From Mycobacterium sp. Aquia_213 (GTDB taxonomy: Bacteria; Actinomycetota; Actinomycetes; Mycobacteriales; Mycobacteriaceae), in NCBI RefSeq assembly GCF_026625985.1, contig NZ_CP113116.1, forward strand, positions 1,860,001-1,924,000: a DNA stretch of 64,000 nt. Direction: 5' to 3'. The first letter of the stretch is position 1. Every line of letters begins with the position of its first letter. Positions 20,175 through 30,900 of the stretch are shown here, one piece after another. Both the position numbers and the translations under genes were made by a program. The notes beneath the pieces are model-generated. The model did not search any database. It saw only the letters and a program-made list of their open reading frames with translations, and was not told where the DNA came from.

Positions 20175-21596
20175 CTACGCGACTCGCCCCCAGTGTCCGC
20201 TGCCCGCGACCCGCTCGCACACGGACTTCATAGCCGCCATGTAGCGGCTCACCGATTTCTTGGCGACCGGATTGTCAGGATGCATGATCGCGATGACCGT
20301 GCCTTCGCCGTACCGGAACACATAAATGGTCAGCTGATAGGAGTACCGGCCGTCGGGATAGATTCCGATATTGTTCGCAAGACCCAGGTCGGCCGCGGCC
20401 AGGATCGCGTTGAGTGGAGCGGCGCCGCCGTGAAAGAAGTTCGACACCGGAAAGTTTGGCTGTGGCCAGGTCAACGACGGCGCTAATTCCAATACGCGGT
20501 AGTAGGGCACTTTCGCCATGTCCAGACCTGCATCGAAAGAAGCCTGAGCTGCCCAAGCGGCATCGCCGAAAGAGGCCGCGGCGATGGGCACGGTGATCGG
20601 GATTAAGCCGGTAAACCAGCCCTGTGTCATGAAATTGTCCGCGGCGGTTCGGGAATCTCTGGGAGTAAGGCCGTAATACGTGAGCGCGCCGGTGAATTCA
20701 TGCTCCAGCAGGGCGAAGCAGGCGAATAAGCCGCCGACGAAGCGCGCTCCGGCCGCCGCGCAGGCTGATTCGAATCGCTCCGTCTGTGCTGGATTCATCA
20801 GAAGTTCGGAGGCCATGTCACTGCTACTCGACTCCAACGGGTTACCCAGGGGGAGTGGGAATTCGGGGAAACCGCCATTGTTGTTTTCGGCGAACTCGAT
20901 CCACGCCCGCACCTCGGGCGAATCCACGGTTAACGTCGACGTGTATTCGCGCTCGCGGATGCAGAAATCATCGAAGCTGCCGGCATCGGGAAGAGCAAGG
21001 GCCTCACCGCCGCCGCTCAACGCTGTGTACATGCCGTTGGCTTCCATCATCGTGGTGCCGATCAGTGTCGCGTCCCCGTGGACATGATCCATGGCGGCAA
21101 AAAATGTGAAATGGCTCTCGCTTTGGATGATCCCGAAGGTGAAGCAGCCCCACTCCAGCGGGCTCGGTATGGCCACGACATGAGCGCGAATTTCGTCAAC
21201 GGTCAGCTGGCCGTGATCGATTGGCGTGAACTCGATGTCGGCCGGATCGCCGTGGGTATGCCGGACGAACTGTCCGTCGCCGGTGTGCTCGAACCAACTG
21301 CGGAAGGTGTCGTGTCGACGGAGGTACGTGTTGACGGCGTGGTCCATCGCCGCGACATCACAAGTCCCAGGTAACTCACAGGTCGCAATGATCTGCCGGG
21401 AAAAATTCAGCCCCGCGGCCGCCCGTTCACAGTAGTTACGAAGATGCTGGCCCTGCATGTAGCTGACCGGCACCGAGCTGACCGGCGCTTGCCGGACCTT
21501 GTCTTTTGCCGCGTCCGTCGGGTGCCACGAGGTGACCGAGCCTGGCGTCAGCGTCCAATCATCGAGAGCGCCGATCGTAATCTTCCCGATGCGCAA
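20175..21596 (-). CDS. papA3: PapA3-type polyketide-associated acyltransferase
   Basis: A 473-residue member of the condensation-domain acyltransferase family. The active-site HxxxD motif appears as HVHGD (about residues 168-172) in FAAMDHVHGDATLI; alanine replaces the usual final glycine of HxxxDG. Other blocks are SYMQGQHLRNYCERAAAGLNFSR and GWFTGLIPITVPIAA. In M. tuberculosis PapA3 acylates trehalose for DAT/PAT; in TPP producers the orthologue starts TPP synthesis. It is divergent from pks across 304 bases and starts the minus-strand run papA3-mmpL10-PE-fadD. A 142-base gap separates it from mmpL10. Confidence 0.87.
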   Translation of the reverse strand: MRIGKITIGALDDWTLTPGSVTSWHPTDAAKDKVRQAPVSSVPVSYMQGQHLRNYCERAAAGLNFSRQIIATCELPGTCDVAAMDHAVNTYLRRHDTFRSWFEHTGDGQFVRHTHGDPADIEFTPIDHGQLTVDEIRAHVVAIPSPLEWGCFTFGIIQSESHFTFFAAMDHVHGDATLIGTTMMEANGMYTALSGGGEALALPDAGSFDDFCIREREYTSTLTVDSPEVRAWIEFAENNNGGFPEFPLPLGNPLESSSSDMASELLMNPAQTERFESACAAAGARFVGGLFACFALLEHEFTGALTYYGLTPRDSRTAADNFMTQGWFTGLIPITVPIAAASFGDAAWAAQASFDAGLDMAKVPYYRVLELAPSLTWPQPNFPVSNFFHGGAAPLNAILAAADLGLANNIGIYPDGRYSYQLTIYVFRYGEGTVIAIMHPDNPVAKKSVSRYMAAMKSVCERVAGSGHWGRVA

Positions 21597-21900
21597 AACT
21601 ACGTCCCCCTCGGTTCAAACGGTTCCCCTCCGGCCAAAAGCGGCGACACCAAGATAACCCTCCGGCGACGGCCTCCCAGACATGCACGCGCCACCGCCTA
21701 CACTCGCTCAAGGATCCGGTGGGCCGTTGTGGCAATCGAACGGCCGGGCGAGAGACGCAGGGCGGCAGCCGCACTGGCCGTCGTTCTGCGGAGCGGGCTC
21801 TGCATTTGCAGCGCTGGCCTTCGGAAAGATGATTCTGAAGCGCAACCGGGCCGCCCGTGGGGATCGGGCCTTGATCGGGCAACGCAGGGAGGGCAACCGT
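21597..21900. promoter_or_regulatory. Divergent papA3/pks control region
   Basis: 304 bases with no convincing gene between two divergent starts, so it must hold both promoters. A perfect inverted repeat GGCCGTT-(10)-AACGGCC lies at 21722-21745. A possible -10 for pks (TACACT) is at 21699-21704, but no good -35 element accompanies it. The pks frame stays open through here, with alternative starts at 21682 and 21829. GGGAGGG just before the ATG at 21901 favours that start. Confidence 0.45.
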
Positions 21901-24900
21901 ATGGCATCCGTTGAAGATCTGGGCGAGCCGGCATCGGGTTTCGCGATCGTCGGCTACGCAGCGCGTTTTCCGGGTGCTGCGGATGCGGATGAGTTCTGGG
22001 ATGTGTTGCGGCAAGGCCGGGATGCGATATCGGAAGTGCCGCAGGACCGCTGGGATGTCGACGAATTCTTCGACCCGGAACCCGGTGCGCCCGGCAAGGT
22101 CGTGACCCGTCGTGCGGGTTTCGTCGATGACGTGACGGGCTTCGACGCGCCGTTCTTCGGTATGTCGACACGCGAGGTCAGGTTGATGGACCCGCAGCAC
22201 CGGATCTTGCTGGAGACGGCATGGCGTGCGGTGGAGCATTCGGGCACCGCGCCAACGGCCCTGGCTAACAGCAACACTGGTGTCTTCGTCGGGTTGGCCA
22301 CCCACGACTACCTCGGAATGGCATCCGACGAGCTGACTTACCCGGAGATCGAGGCCTACATGGCCATCGGGACATCGAATGCCGCCGCGGCGGGCCGGAT
22401 CAGCTATCGACTGGGGTTGCAGGGCCCCGCGGTCGCCGTCGACACGGCGTGCAGCTCGTCGCTGGTGGCAATCCATCAGGCGTGCCAGGCGCTGCGCTTG
22501 GGCGAATGCGACCTCGCGCTGGCCGGCGGCGCGAACGTCCTGCTCACCCCGGCGACGATGATCACGTTCTCCAGCGCTCACATGCTCGCGCCGGACGGCC
22601 GCTGCAAGACCTTCGATGCGGCCGCGGACGGCTATGTGCGCGGCGAGGGATGCGGCGTCATCGTGATCAAGCGCCTCGAGGACGCGATCCGCGACGGCGA
22701 CCGGATACGGGCCGTGATCCGCGGAAGTGCGATCAACCAGGACGGTGCATCGGGTGGATTGACGGTCCCGAACGGCGTTGCCCAGCAACGGGTCATCGCC
22801 GAGGCGCTGAAGCGCTCCGACCTCGAGCCCCACGACGTCGGCTACCTGGAAGCACACGGCACCGGGACATCGCTGGGTGACCCTATCGAGGCCCAGGCCG
22901 CGGGTGCGGCGTTCGGCGCCGGACGCGAACCCGGCCAGCCGCTGCTGATGGGCTCGGTGAAGACGAACATCGGGCACCTGGAGGCGGCCGCGGGTATCGC
23001 CGGTGTGATCAAAGTCATTCTGTCGCTCGAGCACGAGTTGCTGCCGCAGCACCTGCACTTCGAGAACCCGTCGCCGCACATTCCCTGGGATCGGCTTGCG
23101 GTGCAGGTGGTCAAGGAGGCCACCGCTTGGGAACGCAACGGCCGGCCGCGCATCGCGGGAATCAGCTCATTCGGGTTCGCCGGGACAAACGCTCACGTCA
23201 TTCTCGAGGAAGCGCCCGAGCAAGCGGCACGGCCTGTCGCGGCGCCGATCCCGGTCGGGCAGCCCGGGGACCGACGGTTCAGCATTCTTCCGCTCTCGGC
23301 GCGAACGCCCGCCGCGTTGGTCCGGCTCGCCGATGAATACCGCGACTGGTTGAGCGCGCACCCGGAGGCCACCCTGGCCGACCTGTGCTTGACCGCCGGG
23401 ACGGCGCGAGCACACCTGGAGCACCGCGCTGCTTTGGTGATCAATTCGCGAGAATCCGCGATGGAGCTGCTGGGCGCACTAGCGGACGACCGCCCGGCTC
23501 CCGGCTTGTTGCGCGGCGAATCCCATGACACACCGAAGACGGCGTGGCTGTTCACCGGTCAAGGCAGCCAATACCCCGGCATGGCCCGCGAGTTGTTCGA
23601 CACCGAGCCGGTGTTCGCCGACACGGTGAAACGTTGCGCTGCCGCGGTCGCCGACGTCCTCGAAAAGCCGTTGATTGACCTCATTTTCGAAACCGACAGT
23701 CCGGACAGCGAAGCGACGCTGCGACAGACCTCGTACGCACAGCCCGCCTTGTTCGCGATCGAGATGGGCCTGGCCCGCCTTTGGCAGTCGTGGGGTTTCG
23801 AGCCCGACGTGGTGCTGGGCCACAGCGTCGGACAGTATTCGGCGGCCTGTGTCGCGGGTGTGGTCAGTCTCGAGGACGGCGCCCTGCTGATGGCCGAACG
23901 CGGCCGTCTCTTCGGCAATTTGCCTTCGGGTGGGCGGATGGTCGCGGTGTTCACCGCCGCCGAGCGTGTCGAGAACCTGAGCAACGAGTTCCCGAGTCTG
24001 TCGGTCGCCGCCTACAACGGTGCGAACACCGTATTGTCCGGACCCGCAGGGGATCTGGAGACGGCGGTGGCTCCTCTGGTGGCTGACGGTGTCCGGTGTG
24101 ACTGGCTCGACACCAGCCACGCGTTCCACTCGGCGCTGCTGGACCCGATTCTGGACGAATTCGAGTCGTATGCGGATCGGTTCAATTTCGGTACCCCACA
24201 ACGGATTCTGGTTGACAACCGCACCGGCGCCGCGCTGGGCCGGAGCGTGAAGCTGGACGGCGCCTACTGGCGCCGTCACGCGCGCCAGCCGGTGCAATTC
24301 GCCAAGAGCGCGCGCACCCTTGCCGAACTCAATTGCAAGGTGTTGCTCGAGATCGGCCCACGACCGGTGCTCACCGCCGCGGCCCTGAGTGCATGGCCTG
24401 ATCCGGCCACCGCGCCGCGGGCGATCACGTCGCTGCGCCGAAACACCGCCGACCACCGGCAGATCACCGAAGCCGTTGCCGAGGCGTATGTCTTGGGCCA
24501 CCTACCCGAATTCGATGCCTTCCGGCAGGCGCACGCGCGAAAACTCGACCTGCCCACTTATCCGTTCGAGCGCCGCCAGTACTGGTTTCGCGACAATCAG
24601 GAACCCGCCGGCCAACAGCCGCAGCTTTCCGCGCGTACCCAGGCCGTCCGCCTTCTTGAGGACGGCCGGATCGAGGAACTCGCGGCCCTGCTCGACGGTG
24701 CAAGCGATCATCGGACCCTGAGCGTGCTGACCAAGCTTGCGGCACAACACAACCACGAACGGACCAGTCAGTCCATCGCGGACGACCGCTACGAGATCCG
24801 CTGGGAGACAGTCACTGCTCGCCTCGCCGGCGCGCAGGCCGGCGAGGGATCTTCCTGGCTTCTCATCGGCGACGAATCCCCGGCGCTACAGCCGTTGGTC

Positions 24901-27900
24901 GACGAGCTCACTGCACGTGGACAGCAGTACCGGTTCCTCGGATTGCCGACCTCCGACTCCGACGAGGAACAGCTCGCGGATGCGTTGCGCGCTGCGGCGG
25001 TTGAGGATTCGATGTTGCGTATCGTGCACGTCGCGGCGGTGGACGCCGAGACCGCGCCGTCGATGCAGTCAATGCTGCGGATGCAACACCGGATCCTGGG
25101 CGGCACGCGGCGGCTCTTCGCCGCTGCGACCGCCGCCGAACTCCGCAGACCCGTCTGGGTGGTGACCCGTGGCGCACAACGAGTTACCGACTCGGATACC
25201 GTGGCGCCGGACCAGGGTTGCCTGTGGGGATTTGGTCGCGCCGCATCGCTGGAACTTCCGCACCTGTGGGGCGGACTGGCGGATCTGGCGCAAGGCACTG
25301 CCGACGAGTGGTCTCGGTTCATCGACCGGATCACGGCCCCGCACGACTCCGCCCCGCGCGAAGACCAGGTCGCGCTGCGTGATCAAGCGGTCTACGTGCC
25401 CCGGCTGGTTCGGCGGGACGGGCAGCCGACCGGAAAATCGCCGGAATTACGCAGTGAAGCAACGTATTTGGTCACTGGCGGGCTGGGGTCGATCGGGCTG
25501 GAGATGGCCGGTTACCTGGCCGCGCACGGCGCCAAGCATTTGGTGCTGACCAGCCGGCGCGCACCGAGCGAGGCCGCGCAGCAGCGCATCGATGCATTCG
25601 GCGAACAGTACGGCTGCGAATTTCGAGTAGTCACTGCCGATGTCGCCGATGCGCACGACGTCGCACGGCTGCTGGCAGATGTGCGGGCCGAACTTCCGCC
25701 GTTGGCCGGCATCGTCCATGCCGCGGGCGAGATCGGTACCACGCCGCTGAGCAACCTGGACTTCGAATCTCAGCAGGCCGAAGTCGATCGTGTCTTCGCC
25801 GGGAAGGTCTGGGGTGCTTGGCATTTGAGTGAGGCAGCGGCTGACCTGAAGCTCGATTTCTTCATCAGCACCTCCTCGATCGCCTCGGTGTGGGGAGGAT
25901 TCGGACAGACCGCCTACAGCGCGGCGAACGCGTTCCTCGACGCACTGGCCTGGCGTCTGCGCGCGCAGGGCATCTGCGGGACCAGCGTCAATTTCGGCCC
26001 CTGGTCGGCCGGCATGGCCGATGCGGAATCCCGTGCGCGACTGGAGCAGCGCGGGGTCCGGACGCTGTCACCTGCCGATGCACTGGCGGGACTGGCCGAC
26101 GTCGTCGCGGGTCCCTCGGCTCAGGGGGTGGTGGCCCGGATCGACTGGGCCCGCTTCCTGCCGCTCTACCAGCAAGCCGGCCGGCGGGCATTCCTGGCGG
26201 AGTTGGAGAGCGAGGTGCCCGATGCGGTGCCGGCCGTGCTGCCTTCTGGGAAGACACAACTGGTCGAGCGGCTGGCAGGCGCGCCGGTGCAGCAGCGCAA
26301 GCGGCTGCTGACCGATTACCTGCGCGACGCGGTAGCAGAGGTAACGCGCGTGGACGCCGCGGAGATCCGCGAGGATGCGGGGTTCTTTGACCTCGGCATG
26401 GATTCGCTGATGGCCGTCGAATTGCGGCGCCACATCGAGCAGGGGGTGGGCAAGGAGATTCCGGCCACCCTGGCGATGGACCACCCCCGGCTGTCCGACG
26501 TGGCCGACTATCTGCTTGGTGAGGTGCTCGGGCTCAGCGGGCAGGCGTCCGCGAAACCAGCGTCCCAGCCGGCGTCGGCGGTGACGACGCGGACGGACGA
26601 ACCGATCGCGATCGTCGCGGTCTCGTGCCGCTTCCCCGGCGCACCCGACCCAGAAGCCTTCTGGGAGTTGCTGTCCGGCGGCGTCGATGCGATCCGGGAA
26701 GTCCCGGAGGACCGATTCGATATCGACGAATTCTATGACCCGGACCCAGAGACCCCGGGCAAGACTTATACGCGCTTCGGCGGATTCCTCGACGAAATCG
26801 ACGGATTCGATCCGGAATTCTTCGGTATCTCCCCGCGCGAGGCCGTCTGGATCGAGCCGCAGCAGCGGCTGATGCTCGAGACGGTGTGGGAGGGGCTGGA
26901 ACGCGCCGGGCTCTCGCCGGCGGCGCTACGCGGTAGCCGGACCGGCATTTTCGCGGGGGTGGCCGCCAACGAGTATGCGCACCTACTGTCGGCGGAGCCG
27001 ATCGACAAAATCGAGCCGTACTTCATCACGGGTAATGCGCTCAATGCCATTTCGGGTCGGGTCGCCTTCGCGCTCGGACTCGAAGGGCCGGCAGTGGCGA
27101 TCGATACCGCCTGCAGTTCGGCCTTGGTGGCCGTCCATCAGGCGTGCCAGGCCTTGCACTCCGACGACTGTGACCTCGCGGTGGCCGGGGGTGTGAACGT
27201 CTTGCTTTCCCCGGTGACGGTCATTGCGGCCTCGCGCGCCCGCATGCTTTCCCCGGTCGGTAAGTGCAAGACCTTCGATGCCTCCGCCGACGGCTACGTG
27301 CGCAGCGAAGGCTGCGGAATTCTCGTGCTCAAGAGGTTGAGCGACGCGGAGCGCGACGGCGATCGGGTCCTCGCTGTCATTCCGGGCAGCGCGGTCAACC
27401 AGGATGGCGCTTCCAGCGGATTGACCGTGCCCAATGGTGGTGCACAGCAACGACTCATCCGGGCCGCGCTGACCCGCGCCGGTCTGGCAGGCGGGGACGT
27501 CGACTACCTCGAGGCGCACGGTACTGGCACCCCGCTGGGTGATCCGATCGAGGTGCAGGCGGCCGCGGCCGCCTACGGAGGTTCGCGTGATGCGGACCGC
27601 CCGCTGCTGATGGGATCGGTGAAGACCAATATCGGACACACCGAGTCGGCATCGGGGGCGGCGGGCCTGATCAAGGTCGTGCTGTCGCTACAGCACGAAT
27701 TGCTGCCGCAGAGCCTGCATTTCGACACACCGTCGCCGCACATCCCCTGGGACTCGCTGCCGGTGCGGGTGGTGGGCGAGTCGACTCCGTGGCAGGCCAA
27801 CGGCAGGCCGCGCCGCGCCGGCGTGAGTTCCTTCGGGTTCACCGGAACGAACGCACACGTGCTGATCGAGGAGGCGCCCGCCCGAGCGGGATCGCCCACC

Positions 27901-30900
27901 CAAGGTCCGTCCGACTCGGCAGACGAAGCCGAAGTAACCGACGCCCGCGAGCGGTCGGTCAACGTGCTGGCGCTGTCCGCCCGGTCACCGGAAGCGTTGG
28001 TGGCGCTGGCGCAGCGCTACCAAGCCTGGTTGAGCGCGCACCCCGACGTGGACCTCGCCGACGTATGCCTTACCGCCGGAATGGGGCGATCGCACTTCGA
28101 ACATCGCGCCGCGCTGGTCGTCGATTCGGTCGAGGGTGCCCGCGAGGGCTTGGCCGAGTTGGCCGAGAACCGCCTGCGGCCCGGTGTGGTACGCGGGGAG
28201 CACACGCACCGGCCGACGACGGCGTGGTTGTTCACCGGTCAGGGAAGTCAGTATCCCGGGATGGCGCGTGAATTGTTCGAGACCGAACCGGTTTTCGCCG
28301 AAACCGTGACACGTTGCGCGGACGCGGTCAAGGACATGCTGCCGCGTCCGTTGCTGGAGGTGCTGTTCGCCACCGACCGCGAAGGCGGAGAAACACTGCG
28401 GCACACATCGTTTGCGCAGCCGGCGCTGTTCGCCATCGAGATGGGCCTGGCGAGGCTGTGGCAGTCGTGGGGCATCGAGCCCGACGTGGTGCTGGGGCAC
28501 AGTGTGGGCCAGTACGCAGCGGCATGTGTGGCTGGAGTCTTCAGCATCGACGACGGCGCACGGCTGATGGCCGAGCGCGGCCGGATGTTCGGCAGCCTGC
28601 CCGAAGGCGGGCGCATGGTGGCGGTGTTCACCGACGCCAAGCACGTCGAACAGATCGCCGGCGAATTCCCGCGGGTGTCGGTCGGCGCTTACAACGGACC
28701 CAACACGGTGCTCTCGGGCCCGGGCGATGACCTCGAACAGATCGTCGCCAAATTCAGTGACGAGGGGATCCGCTGCACATGGCTGGAGACCAGCCACGCG
28801 TTCCACTCGGAGCTGCTGGATCCCGTGCTCGACGAATTCGAGTCGTACGCGGCGCAGTTGGAGTTCGCTGCCCCGACGTTGCCGCTGGTCTGCAACCGCA
28901 CCGGCGCGGTGCTCACGGCGCAGACCCCGCTCGACGCCGGGTACTGGCGCCGGCATTCCCGCCAACCGGTGCAGTTCGCCGAAAGCGTGCGCACGGTGGC
29001 CGCACTTGGATGCTCGGTAGTGATGGAGATCGGTCCGCAACCGGTGTTGACCGCAGCCGCGGTGCAGGTCTGGCCGGAGCACCTGGCCGCGCCACGGGCA
29101 ATCGTCTCGCTGCGTAAGGGCGTTGGCGACCGGCGCCAGATCGCCGATGCGCTGGCCACGGCCTACATCGGCGGACACCGACCCGATTTCGCTGCGCTGC
29201 ATCGTCAGGCGCCGCGCCGACTCGAATTGCCCACCTATCCGTTCCAGCGCCGCCGCTTTTGGCCCAAGACGTCCGGAATCGCCGTTGACGGACCCGCGGT
29301 GTCCGGAATCCTGGGTAGTGCAAAAGATCTCGCCTCTGGCGACTCCATATACACCAGCAGGTTGTCGATCAAATCTCAGCCCTGGCTTTCCGACCACGTC
29401 ATTTACGGCACCGTCGTCGTCCCCGGGGCGACGTACGCGGCGATGGCCTTGGCCGCCGTCGGTACGCCGGCACGGGCGAAGGACGTCTTCTTCTACGAGC
29501 CGATCATCCTGCCCGAGAAGAGTTCTCGTGAGGTGCAGCTGACATTGCATCCGCAGGAGGACGGCGCCGGATGGAAATTCCAGGTGCACAGCCGGCCGTA
29601 CGGTGAACGCGGCGCCGAATGGTCGTTGAATGCCGAAGGCGCTGTGGTCGCCGGCGTTGACGAGGAGCCGGTATCCGAGAATGATCCGGTCGACGAAGCG
29701 ATCGAGCGGCTGGACCGGATGCGGCCGCAGGAGTTGTTCGAGACCTTTGCCGACCTGGAGTTGGCATGGGGTCCGACCTGGTCCGGTTCGCTGAAGTCGC
29801 TGTGGCTCGGTGAGGGTGAGGCGATCGGCGACATCGTCGTCGGCGAAGAACTCGCCGAACAACTCGGAACAGAGCCGATGCACCCGGTGCTGATGGACCT
29901 GTGCACTGGTGTCGCGTTCCCCGCGTTCCCGGCACTTCTCGCGGCCGAACAGGGCGTCAACGATCTGTTCCTGCCGCTGCGGTACGGGCAGGTGACGCTG
30001 CGGGAGAAGATGCCGCGGCGGTTCTACTGCCGGGCGAAGTGGCACACCAGCGCCCTCGACAGCGAAACCCAGGTCTTCGATCTCGATTACATCGATCGAG
30101 ATGGCCGGCACCTGGGCGGGATTCGCGAGTTCACCGTCAAGCGCGCACCCCGTGAGGCCTTGCTGCGCGGTCTGGGCGGCGACGCCACCCGGCTGCTCTA
30201 CACCCTCGGCTGGCACGAGGTGCCGCCACCGGCTCCGAACGACGACGCCGCAGTTGCGAACGGCACCTGGCTGATTGCGGGATTCGACGAACTGGCCGCC
30301 GACGTACCGGGCTGCATCCCGTTCGACCCGAACACCGATCCGGAGCTCTTGGGACAGCTGTTGGCACAGGCTCACGAGCGTGGTCTGCCGTTCTCCGGCG
30401 TCGTCTGGCGCAGCGCCGCGCCGAACCGTAAAGAGTCGAGCGCCCAGGGCGCGGCGCGACTCGAAACCGAAATCGCAAACCTGCTCAGCGCGGTGCACAC
30501 GGTGCAACACGGCGAGGTAAAACTGCCTGGCGGACTGTGGATCATCACCGAGCGCGCGGTAGCCACCGAGTCCGGCGAGCCGGTCGATCCGGTGCAGGCG
30601 GCGCTGTGGGGATTCGGGCGGACCACGATCAACGAGGAACCGGCGCTGCGCTGCAAACTCGTCGATTGCGACGGCTCCGAGGAGGCGGTGCGAGCGCTGG
30701 CCAACCTGCTGGTCACACCGGTCGACGAGCCGGAAATTGCGCTGCGACAAGGGAAGCTGCTGGCCTCACGGTTGTTGCCCTGGGCGCGCAGCGGTCATCT
30801 CACGGTGCCGCGCTCGTCCGACTATGTCCTGGCGCCCAACGAGCGCGGCGCGATCGACAACCTGCGACTGACCGAGGCGGAGGTGCCGGCGCCGGACGAG

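Noticed and set aside
27985..30750. A 921-codon open frame antisense to pks
   Set aside because: It mirrors the PKS codons, is rich in Arg, Gly and His, has no recognisable domain, and lies wholly inside a clearly coding gene. It is a high-GC shadow.
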